Part shown: piece by piece, positions 22,992 through 30,124 of the stretch
Numbering within the stretch: position 1 is the first letter of the stretch
Layout: each line of letters opens with the position of its first letter
Assembly: GCF_900604335.1 (NCBI RefSeq)
Contig: NZ_UWOD01000004.1
Coordinates: forward strand, 1-48,297
Origin: Intestinibacillus sp. Marseille-P6563
Lineage (GTDB): Bacteria > Bacillota > Clostridia > Oscillospirales > Butyricicoccaceae
Reading direction: 5' to 3'
DNA length: 48,297 nucleotides
The notes under the pieces: model-generated
Database searches by the model: none
What the model was told of the DNA's origin: nothing
The model's input: only the letters and a program-made list of their open reading frames with translations
Program-made: the position numbers and the translations under genes

Positions 22992-24983
22992 GTGGAAAAC
23001 TTATCGCTATTTGATGTTCCGGAAGAAGAACAGATTCATGTGCAGCCTACTGCAACTCTGGACGTCGTTAAAATGGAGTTTGCGAGCGCACAAACGCTTT
23101 CTTGGCAGGAATTATTTTCTGGATTTGATACGTTGCATGCCATCACATATTCGTCTGGCATTGATTTCGTTTATCAGCTTATTGGTCTTTTTGAGCAGGC
23201 GGAAATCCTGTTTGGTTGTGATGAGGTCATCTCCTACTCTTTGCAAGAGGTCATGGCGTATCAGTGCAAGATGGTGGAGCGGTTACGCGATACGGCCAGC
23301 AAGCGGAAACTGGATTTGGTTTCTCGCATCGAAAATGGTACCCTGCATTTTTATGTGGCGCGCAGCGCGTTATCGCACGAAAAGATTTATCTTTTGTCCA
23401 ATCGGGACGGACGCAAACGGGTTGTGATGGGTTCGGCCAATATGTCCCGCGCTGCCTTCGGTGGATACCAGCGGGAGAATATCTGCTATGTGGACGGCGA
23501 TGCCGCCTATGACTGGTATTGGGCGTGTTACTGCCAGCTGCGGGAGGACTGTACCGATCAAATTGCAAAGGAAACGCTGCTCTGCGCCGATGATGGGGAG
23601 CATCTGGAAGAGTTGCCGATTGCAAGAACCATAAAAGTGAAAAAGGCACTTGTTTTGCAGCCAACGGAAGAAGCAAAAGAAGAAGTTCGGTTTGTTTTAG
23701 ATGTAAAGAATCTGGCAGGGAAATTTGCGCCCTCGGTGCCCAAACCGGACAAAAAGGGGAAGTTGATGCTTTCGCCGGAAAAGGTCAAGTCCATCCGTCG
23801 TCAGGTAGTGGCAACGCAGACCAAGGAGAAAGAACTGCAAAGTGAATATCCGCAGCTTGAAATCTTTCCGGATGAGATGCTGGTGCGGCTCAATGGAAAC
23901 GACTTGGACTTAGATCCTCCGAAAGCAGAAGTTGAGAAAGATGCTGCTTTGTTTTTAAAATATATGGATGGCTATGAGAAATTCCATGGCGATGTAACCG
24001 GGATGCAGCGGCGGTACTATGAATTTGCCAATTGGTTCTTTTGTTCCCCGTTTATGGCGTGTATGCGCGACATGGCGGTGCATTATAATCAGAACCTATT
24101 GCCGTATCCGGTATTTGGTCTGGTATATGGGCAGAGTAAGGCAGGCAAAACCAGTTTCCTCGAAACCCTTTTGAAGATGATGATCGGGCAAAAGACCAAG
24201 ATTGCGGCACCTGATTTCACGCGTTCCAGTATTGAAGGTCTCAAGCGCACGGTCAAAGGCGCGCCGATCATTGTGGATGATCTGACCAATACCCGTTTCA
24301 ATCAACATGCGATTGAGACGATTAAAAATGATGACTTCGGTGTGGCGGATGGCCTTGTGCACTATCCGGCAGTGGTTATCAGCGCGAATGAGGATGTAAA
24401 AGCAGTTGCGCCGGAGGTGATCCGTCGTACCGTGATCTGTCGGGTGCAGGCCGGTTTGACCAACACGGAAGTCATGCGCAGCAGCGTTGTGCGTACGGTG
24501 CAGCGCGAGGTGGGAACCGCTTTATACCGGGAGTATCTGCGGCGCATGATGGAACGGGTGCCTACTTTGTTGGAAGAAATGAAAAGTGATGAATCCGAAA
24601 GTGCGCCGGATATTCTGGCAGTATCCTCGCAGGTACTGACCGAAATTTTTCAGGCGTTTTCAGATGCACCTCTTCCGGCATACATACGCCTGCTGACACT
24701 GGAGGACTATTTCAGCGAAAAAGTGACCGGTAGCTACGCCATCAAAACCATTCGGAATGTCTGGAACACTAGCCGGTCATCCTTCGAAATTTCTGAGCGA
24801 AATAATGAGATCCGGTATAACGCCGGTACTACTTATGAGGCAGGTTATATTCTCAAAGAACTTCCCGAAACACTGGAAGCACATCGATCTAGAGAGTGGG
24901 TTGTCATGAATTTGAAAGAAGCACGAACATTTTTTGGCATTCCGTTCAAAAAATCTTGGTTGGATCGGTTTCAGAAGCGGTGA
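22992..24983 (+). CDS. PLD-superfamily nuclease domain fused to P-loop ATPase; candidate anti-phage effector
   Basis: The 663-residue protein has an N-terminal phospholipase D-type domain with one HKD-like motif (H129-x-K131 and GSANMS at 147-152), then a linker, then an ATPase with Walker A GQSKAGKTS near residue 380, Walker B IIVDDLTN near 425, a sensor-like VVISANED near 460 and arginines EVIRRTV. Bacterial PLD nucleases act as dimers, each giving one motif, and cut DNA; coupling to an ATPase is typical of defence systems. The start is GTG after GGGGG. It stands alone with its own promoter, in a run of decayed defence genes. Activity and target are not known. Confidence 0.8.
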   Translation: MENLSLFDVPEEEQIHVQPTATLDVVKMEFASAQTLSWQELFSGFDTLHAITYSSGIDFVYQLIGLFEQAEILFGCDEVISYSLQEVMAYQCKMVERLRDTASKRKLDLVSRIENGTLHFYVARSALSHEKIYLLSNRDGRKRVVMGSANMSRAAFGGYQRENICYVDGDAAYDWYWACYCQLREDCTDQIAKETLLCADDGEHLEELPIARTIKVKKALVLQPTEEAKEEVRFVLDVKNLAGKFAPSVPKPDKKGKLMLSPEKVKSIRRQVVATQTKEKELQSEYPQLEIFPDEMLVRLNGNDLDLDPPKAEVEKDAALFLKYMDGYEKFHGDVTGMQRRYYEFANWFFCSPFMACMRDMAVHYNQNLLPYPVFGLVYGQSKAGKTSFLETLLKMMIGQKTKIAAPDFTRSSIEGLKRTVKGAPIIVDDLTNTRFNQHAIETIKNDDFGVADGLVHYPAVVISANEDVKAVAPEVIRRTVICRVQAGLTNTEVMRSSVVRTVQREVGTALYREYLRRMMERVPTLLEEMKSDESESAPDILAVSSQVLTEIFQAFSDAPLPAYIRLLTLEDYFSEKVTGSYAIKTIRNVWNTSRSSFEISERNNEIRYNAGTTYEAGYILKELPETLEAHRSREWVVMNLKEARTFFGIPFKKSWLDRFQKR

Positions 24984-24986
24984 AAT

Positions 24987-25128
24987 ATGAAGCAATATTA
25001 AGCTGGTTCGTGACCGAATTCCGGAAATTATCAAAGCAGATGGGAAAATCTGTGTCTCTGAAACACTCGCTAATAAAGACCATATCATTCTTTGGATCAA
25101 CTTCTCAAGCAATATGGTCTTTGGATGA
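24987..25128 (+). pseudogene. Fragment of a MazG-like phosphoribosyl-ATP pyrophosphohydrolase-type protein
   Basis: ATGAAGCAATAT is followed two bases out of frame by KLVRDRIPEIIKADGKICVS and ETLANKDHI, the well-known N-terminus of small MazG-like house-cleaning proteins. Two missing bases after CAATAT break the frame, and the rest of the gene is absent: after about 35 residues the sequence changes into a DUF91-type fragment. Only remnants remain, so no function is expected. Confidence 0.72.
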
Positions 25129-25350
25129 TCGGGTTGAGCTGCTGCCGGCAGAGTTAATCAGTGAAAAAGAGTTGGAAGACTTACTCGCAGAGCATATAGA
25201 AATTTTAAATCCGGATTGGCTATTAATCGGCCAGCAGGTACGCACAGTTGTGGGGAAATATATTGATTTGCTCTGTATGGATCACGATGGAGACTTGATT
25301 GTCGTGGAATTGAAAAAAGATCTGACTCCAAGAGAGGTTACGGCGCAGGC
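25109..25350 (+). pseudogene. Fragment of a DUF91/NucS-type nuclease cut by an IS element
   Basis: The frame encodes AIWSLDDRVELLPAELISEK, then LLAEHIEILNPDWLLIGQQV and KYIDLLCMDHDGDLIVVELK with TPREVTAQ. This is the PD-(D/E)XK core of DUF91/NucS-like endonucleases (acidic D, then E-x-K). The natural N-terminus is missing (fused to a MazG-like scrap) and the C-terminal part usually reading ALDYASWV is gone at 25351, where an IS3 terminal TGAACCGCT begins. The sequence after the far IS end does not continue it, so a deletion happened too. Confidence 0.78.
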
Positions 25351-25398
25351 TGAACCGCTACCCGTCAAGAGGACAGTGAAAAAATATAAAGTTTTCCC

Positions 25399-25424
25399 GG
25401 CCAGCAGCCTGTAGGTTGCTGGCC
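25399..25424. terminator. Terminator within the IS3 remnant end
   Basis: GGCCAGCAGCC and GGTTGCTGGCC form an 11-base stem with loop TGTA, just past the orfB stop; T-rich sequence follows on both strands. Confidence 0.75.
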
Positions 25425-25429
25425 GCTTT

Positions 25430-25876
25430 TTATGCAGCAAGGCACAACTCGTGTTTCTCCATCGGTGTCAGCACACCCAGGTTGCGCTGAACTCTCCTGG
25501 TGTTGCAATAGCGGATGTAGCTGACAATCATCTGCACAAGTTCCTGCTTACTGGTGAAACGCCTGCCATAATAGCGTTCCTGTTTCAGGATGCCCCAGAA
25601 ACCTTCCATGGGTCCATTGTCAATACAGTGAGCGACACGGGACATACTTTGTACCATTCCTGCCTGTACAAGTTTCTGGTGAAATGCTCGGCTTGTATAT
25701 TGGTAGCCGCTGTCACTGTGGAACAGAGGATGTGCGTCCGGATTGAGTTTAACAGCCCTGTCAAAGGTTTGGAATACGAGAGGATTGTCATTGCGCTCAC
25801 TGAGCGCATAGGCCACGATGCGCCGGTCACAGAGGTCCAGAATAGCGCTCAGATAGAGCTTATGTACCTCAATAAT
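25430..25876 (-). pseudogene. IS3-family transposase OrfB, truncated at the N-terminus
   Basis: The frame gives EVHKLYLSAILDLCDRRIVA, YALSERNDNPLVFQTFDRAV, HSDSGYQYTSRAFHQKLVQ and EGFWGILKQERYYG. These are the second aspartate and glutamate regions of the DDE (rve) domain. The first part of the gene, including the first catalytic aspartate, is missing. It is not the same subtype as the plus-strand element beside it, judged by clearly different protein sequence. Confidence 0.88.
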
Positions 25877-26179
25877 AGAAAATACACGCGTCTTAAAATT
25901 CTGGAACCCGAGATTGTCGAGATGAAAAAGGCGGGTAGAACAAAGCGCGAAATTGCAGATTACTTCGGACTTACAAAAGAGCAGATCAAAGATTTGCTAA
26001 AACGCTATCAGCGTCGGGAAAGAAAAATCGCGGCAGGACTCAGTCCAAAACCTGTAGGTCGATCGAGAAAAGATGCGCAGCCCCACAATAAAGAAGCGGA
26101 ACAGGCTTATGAGATTGCCCGGCTCAAAATGGAAAACAAGTTACTGCGGGATTTTCTGCAATCTACCGGAAGGAAGTGA
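25862..26179 (+). CDS. IS3-family OrfA (helix-turn-helix), 5' end lost
   Basis: About 102 residues from NNRKYTRLKILEPEIVEMKK, with a helix-turn-helix (TKREIADYFGLTKEQIKDLL) and a C-terminal leucine-zipper-like helix (YEIARLKMENKLLRDFLQ) that is typical of IS3 OrfA. No ribosome site precedes the ATG at 25862, and the IS left end is missing, so this start is probably made by the junction. OrfA and OrfB overlap by four bases, the usual arrangement for -1 frameshift expression of OrfAB. Confidence 0.82.
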   Translation: MYLNNRKYTRLKILEPEIVEMKKAGRTKREIADYFGLTKEQIKDLLKRYQRRERKIAAGLSPKPVGRSRKDAQPHNKEAEQAYEIARLKMENKLLRDFLQSTGRK

Positions 26180-27097
26180 AGCCGTCTGTAAAATACGCTG
26201 TGATCTATCGTCATCGAACCGAATATCCAGTAACTGTTATGTGCAATTTCTTTGGCGTGTCACGAAGTGGTTACTATAGCTTCGTAGGCCGCCTTGGTAA
26301 GCCGATAAAAAATGCCGAACTGATAGAAAAGATCAGTCAGCAGCAAAGAAAGTGTTTTGAAACCTATGGATACCGCAGGATGTGACAATGGTTGAAAAAT
26401 AATGAGGGCATCTATCGTAATCCCAAAACAATTTTGCGCATTATGAAACAATATAATCTGCTTTCCAAAATCCGCCGTCACAGGAAATGGCAGCAGATGG
26501 GACGACAGATGCATAAATACGAGAATTTGCTCAACCGCCAATTTCACGCACAAAGGCCAAACTCGAAATGGGTAACGGACATTTCGTATATTCAAACCAA
26601 ACAGGGAGTCTTGTATCTGTCTATGATTCGCGATCTCTACGACAACAGCATTGTGGCTTATAAGACTGGAACACGGCAGACAGTGAATCTGGTTCTGGAT
26701 ACCATTCGTTTGGCTATGAAGCGGGAGAAAAAGAAGATCGCTGCGGAGTTGCAGCTCCACAGCGATCAAGGGTTTCAGTATACTTCCCGAGAATACTTTA
26801 ACCTAACTAAACAATACGGCATTACACCGTCTATGTCAAGAAGAGGAAACCCATATGACAACGCTATGGCCGAAAATTTCTTTTCTATCCTCAAAACAGA
26901 ATGCATCTACCGGCACAAGCCCGCTACCTTTTCCGAGGCTAATGAGATGATTGACCGATACATTCACTTCTACAACCATGAGCGCATCCAGTTAAAAACA
27001 GGAGAGCCGCCGCTTGCGCGACGTCTCTCCTACTAAAACTTAATGTTTCCTACCAGGGGGCTTTTTGTCTATTGTCCGTTTTTACTGGAGCGGTTCA
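25871..27097 (+). mobile_element. IS3-family element, plus strand, left end missing
   Basis: It carries orfA and orfB and a right end (GGACAATAGACAAAAAG on the minus strand, with terminal TGAACCGCTCCAGT). The left inverted repeat is absent at the junction with the minus-strand remnant. A nonsense codon in orfB makes it inactive. The copy at the left window edge is a close relative in the same orientation. Confidence 0.82.
26176..27036 (+). pseudogene. IS3-family transposase OrfB with an in-frame stop
   Basis: The frame begins KPSVKYAVIYRHRTEYPV and includes GYRRM at codons 65-69, then TGA at 26383-26385, then continues in frame with QWLKNNEGIYRNPKTILRIM. The DDE regions follow: KWVTDISYIQTKQGVLYLS, LHSDQGFQYTSREYF, and ENFFSILKTECIYRH. 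The stop sits where relatives often have tryptophan (RRMWQWLK), so TGG to TGA is the likely mutation. The protein is otherwise complete at about 286 residues. Confidence 0.88.
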
Positions 27098-27246
27098 CCG
27101 AGCCATGGTCCTCTCAGGCAGGACAGGCCAGCCTAATTAGGCGCCTGCAAAGAATAATCTCTGTTGTTTAATTTATAAAAGGTTGAGGATTTTAAGGAAA
27201 TATCCCCACTTCCACCCGCTAATGTATTCTAATTATTTCATCTTTT
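27098..27246. other. Intergenic stretch after the IS right end
   Basis: Nothing clear is seen between the IS end and the truncated DUF5839-like copy; the sequence is AT-rich with no good promoter or frame. It does not continue the nuclease gene broken at 25351. Confidence 0.5.
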
Positions 27247-27433
27247 TTAAGAAACTCTTTTTAGTTTGCATAGCACCGGTTTATAGGTGCGGTTGGTTTC
27301 TTCGATTTCCTCGCGGAATACCTCCATCACCAGCACCACTTCCCGATGGTCGTGAGCGCGCACCATGACCAGGTCACCGGGCTTGATGCGGGAGCGGCGC
27401 AGCGCCTTGGGGATATGCCAGCAATAACACGCC
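27247..27433 (-). pseudogene. Truncated third copy of the DUF5839-like gene
   Basis: Homology to copies A and B starts abruptly at the codons for ACYCWHIPKALRRSR and lacks the first 37 or so residues; no start codon with a ribosome site exists. Near the 3' end a missing base changes the ending from KLKKNFLKK to KLKRVS. It lies on the opposite strand to the other copies, so the family has moved or been inverted. Confidence 0.85.
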
Positions 27434-27580
27434 AAGGCAAGGCAACCGTATTTTCATATTTGAATCATAGGGGATCAAATTATGTCGCGAAGCTAGCCAG
27501 ATATGACATGGCCCTTGAAAGGGGGGAACATGGCTGCTATGCTATGAGCAACAACATACGGGCCGAAGGAGGGGATCGGT

Positions 27581-27853
27581 ATGGCAAAGCAGCAACCCGA
27601 TATGCCGAAAAGGATTGTTCTGATACGGACCATGGGAGGCGTAATGCTGATCCTGTTTGGAATCAGCTTTGCATTCTTTTATGAAAGCCTGTTTCAGCCG
27701 TATAAAATTATTTGGGTTTTCCCTCTGTTCGGCGGACTGGTGACCTATAAAAGCAAACAATACCCGATTCGAAAGAACATACCTCTGGCGGTTTTTCTGG
27801 GAGTTCTGGCTGGTGCGATGATATGCCGGATGTTTTGGCTCATGATTTCATAA
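27581..27853 (+). CDS. Small membrane protein, two helices
   Basis: The 90-residue protein has a basic N-terminus and two or three hydrophobic spans (GGVMLILFGISFAFFY, IIWVFPLFGGLVTY and LAVFLGVLAGAMICRMFW). GAAGGAGGGG lies seven bases before the ATG. I do not recognise the family. It is followed after 56 bases by another membrane-anchored protein on the same strand, and both end at the terminator at 28406, so they form a small operon of unknown role. Confidence 0.75.
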   Translation: MAKQQPDMPKRIVLIRTMGGVMLILFGISFAFFYESLFQPYKIIWVFPLFGGLVTYKSKQYPIRKNIPLAVFLGVLAGAMICRMFWLMIS

Positions 27854-27909
27854 AGGCTTGCACGGCAAATGACACTTTGGAACGAGACGAATGGGGAAGA
27901 GGTGAAAAT

Positions 27910-28407
27910 ATGTCCCGCGTGAATACGAAAAAATACATAGCAAAGATTCCTTTTGCCATCAAAGCGTGTTTACTGGTCGCGTTTTTAGCAGGAGCCATTT
28001 ATTTTGTGGTTTTAATGGCCATGAATGCGCACGATCTGTATTATTTTCAACACAACATCGACACAGGGAACGTTGGCAAAACACTGCACTATTTGGAATG
28101 GTCCGAAGATGGGAAGCTTCTAACGGACCAGACATTTACCATCGATCTGACGCCGGAGCAGCAGTCTGAAATCTCGAAATACTTAAAGCAGATGACAGAG
28201 GGTGGACATCTTACTTTCAAAAGGCATGAACTGTCCAATCAAGTACGAATCCAATTCACCAATCCTGGCAGCCCGTATTTTTATCGGGATGCCTATTCGC
28301 CGGACATTCGGCTTTTCTTGCGCAGCGAAAACTATGAGGAAGGCTTTGAAAAGCTGCTTGCTTTTGTGCAGCAAACCAAGCAGGAAAAAATCTCCTCCAT
28401 TGAATAA
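27910..28407 (+). CDS. Membrane-anchored hypothetical protein
   Basis: The 165-residue protein has a short basic start, one transmembrane segment (AIKACLLVAFLAGAIYFVVL, about residues 17-36), and an extracytoplasmic domain of about 125 residues (FTIDLTPEQQSEISKYLKQM, FTNPGSPYFYRDAYSPDIRL). The layout suggests a single-pass protein with a small soluble outer domain. The family is not recognised. The ATG at 27910 has GAGGTG seven bases upstream; an earlier in-frame ATG has none. Confidence 0.78.
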   Translation: MSRVNTKKYIAKIPFAIKACLLVAFLAGAIYFVVLMAMNAHDLYYFQHNIDTGNVGKTLHYLEWSEDGKLLTDQTFTIDLTPEQQSEISKYLKQMTEGGHLTFKRHELSNQVRIQFTNPGSPYFYRDAYSPDIRLFLRSENYEEGFEKLLAFVQQTKQEKISSIE

Positions 28408-28440
28408 AAAGAGGCATTGCAATCTGCAATGCCTCTTTTT
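28406..28440. terminator. Strong bidirectional terminator
   Basis: AAAAAGAGGCATTGCA and TGCAATGCCTCTTTTT form a perfect 16-base stem with a three-base loop, overlapping the stop of the preceding gene. Confidence 0.93.
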
Positions 28441-28515
28441 TGTTAGCTTTTACGTGCATCCCAAAATATAGCCCAAGATATAAAAATTCGGAAATCACCA
28501 ATAATGCACCAAAAA

Positions 28516-28548
28516 ATGACATTTTTCGCCGTTTTATTCCATTATTAT
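28516..28548 (+). promoter_or_regulatory. Possible promoter of the Hint two-gene unit
   Basis: ATGACA at 28516-28521 is followed after 18 bases by CATTAT, or after 21 by TATTAT. Neither is ideal, but the strong terminator before it means a promoter must lie in 28441-28590. Confidence 0.35.
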
Positions 28549-28603
28549 AGTAGCGAAAAGACGCGGTTTTTCTGCATATGATTTTCCGAAAGGAGGGAAT
28601 TGG

Positions 28604-30124
28604 ATGGAATTAAATGACTTTTTTGATTGCATACAGACGGCAGCGGACGATTCGCACAAGGACAGCTTTGCGGCTTTTCAGGAAGCCCAGATCGTTGCTT
28701 TGATCAAAACGGCAGAAGAGAGTGTCCAAACTTGTTTTTTCCCCAACGATTCGAAACCCAAAGTGGATGCGGCGCTGGTATCTGCATTTGCCGAACTTTC
28801 AGTCAAATATATGTGCTATGGCATTACCACGCTTCACGGCGCCTGGAAAGACACGGTGCAGAACTGTACATACTCTGTCGTGGGCGACTGGTTCAAGGCC
28901 CATGACGACCTCGGGGAAAAATTGCTGATTTCCTATCTTGCGGCGCATAAATTCAATCTTGCAACCAACACCGACCTGATGAAAGCCATCGTCAAAAGAC
29001 TTTGTGAAAAAGATTTCCTGCTCACGGAGACAGCCTATGCAAAGTCTAAGATGAATGACCAGCCAAAAATGCTTTTGGCCGTCGTCCATCAGTGTGCACC
29101 AAAACAGTATGAGGATGTTCGGAAAGCCTGGTCGGATGCTTTCCCGGGCGATTTGCTGCAACAGCTCACCGGGCGCCCCTGGTTTGGCAAATATCAGCAG
29201 ACCGATACCTTGTTTGAATATTACCTGCGCAAAGCGTTGGAGAATGCCGCGAATCTTATCACAAATTCCAAAAATCATGATGAGTATGGCGCAACATATT
29301 ACAGCGGCGTGGGACTGTATGGCTCGTGGCAAGTGCTTCACCACCATGAATACGACAAGGGCGTGGCGGTCGTGCAATGGCTGGACAATGGTTTGGCGAA
29401 ACAATATAATCTGCGCTCGTCCAAAACGATGAAGACCCATTTTGATGATGTCCAATCGGAATGGAGGTCCAATTATCCGGGACAAGCTGGCTGCGTAGCT
29501 CCGGATACCCTGATCCGTATGGCAGATGGAAGTGAAAAGGCAATCCGGGATATCGGTCCCGGGGAGCAGGTGCTCAGCGAAGGAAATACGGTTTCGACCT
29601 GTTCGGAAGAACATATCCGCAACCATTCCATAACGGCGATGTATGGCATCAACCAAATCAAGCCTTTTCTCTCGCTGGAACACGCGGTCAAGACCAAACG
29701 CGGCTGGTGCAGCCTGCATCCGGCGCTGTCCAACCGGATCAATCCGCATTTTGATGTTCAGCATTTGCTGGTCGGTGATTTTGTACAGATGCTTGGCCGG
29801 GACCAATCGGGAAACCTGACCCTCCAGTGGGTCCGGGTGGACGAGATCCCGGTGGAAGTGCGGGAAAGCGCCCCCTATTTTGAGGGACATGATCTGCATT
29901 TTCGGGAAGGAAAAAATTCTTATTTCGCCAACGGTTTCCTTTGCCTTCTCAATTACCCGGAAATCACCATCAAACGGGTCATGGACAATCTGGCAGCCAT
30001 GACCCCGGAAAATCGAACGGCCTTCCTGACCTTTATCCAGGAAAACCGCGACCTGGTAGGCCAGGTGTTCGGAGAAACAGCAATCCATCAGTTTCTTATG
30101 GAGGTTCAGCATGTCGAGTTATAA
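28604..30124 (+). CDS. Hint-domain protein with novel N-terminal helical domain
   Basis: The protein has 506 residues. Residues 1-295 are mostly helical and unrecognised. Residues 297 to about 450 form a Hint (hedgehog/intein) domain: GCVAPDTLIRMADGSEKAIR with nucleophile C297, a block-B-like SLEHAVKTKRGW with H360, and the end SYFANGFL. The usual terminal His-Asn is replaced, so cleavage at Cys297 is possible but classical splicing is not. A 55-residue helical tail follows. No signal peptide is seen. AAAGGAGGG gives a strong start. The next gene overlaps by 14 bases, so the two products probably act together. Autoproteolytic activation is inference. Confidence 0.8.
   Translation: MELNDFFDCIQTAADDSHKDSFAAFQEAQIVALIKTAEESVQTCFFPNDSKPKVDAALVSAFAELSVKYMCYGITTLHGAWKDTVQNCTYSVVGDWFKAHDDLGEKLLISYLAAHKFNLATNTDLMKAIVKRLCEKDFLLTETAYAKSKMNDQPKMLLAVVHQCAPKQYEDVRKAWSDAFPGDLLQQLTGRPWFGKYQQTDTLFEYYLRKALENAANLITNSKNHDEYGATYYSGVGLYGSWQVLHHHEYDKGVAVVQWLDNGLAKQYNLRSSKTMKTHFDDVQSEWRSNYPGQAGCVAPDTLIRMADGSEKAIRDIGPGEQVLSEGNTVSTCSEEHIRNHSITAMYGINQIKPFLSLEHAVKTKRGWCSLHPALSNRINPHFDVQHLLVGDFVQMLGRDQSGNLTLQWVRVDEIPVEVRESAPYFEGHDLHFREGKNSYFANGFLCLLNYPEITIKRVMDNLAAMTPENRTAFLTFIQENRDLVGQVFGETAIHQFLMEVQHVEL

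Larger units (their letters stand above)
25351..25876 (-). mobile_element. IS3-family remnant, minus strand, left part only
   Basis: It begins with the terminal TGAACCGCTACCCGTCAAGA, like the inverted end at 27078-27097. It holds the C-terminal half of OrfB, and stops within orfB at about 25870-25878 where a second IS3-family element on the plus strand begins without its own left end. Confidence 0.8.

Noticed and set aside
25451-25861. Plus-strand frame leading into orfA
   Set aside because: It is read through the antisense of the truncated IS3 orfB; only the part from about 25871 is real orfA.
28799-30112. Long minus-strand frame opposite the Hint gene
   Set aside because: No ribosome site, no domain, and it mirrors a gene with a strong start and a recognisable Hint domain.
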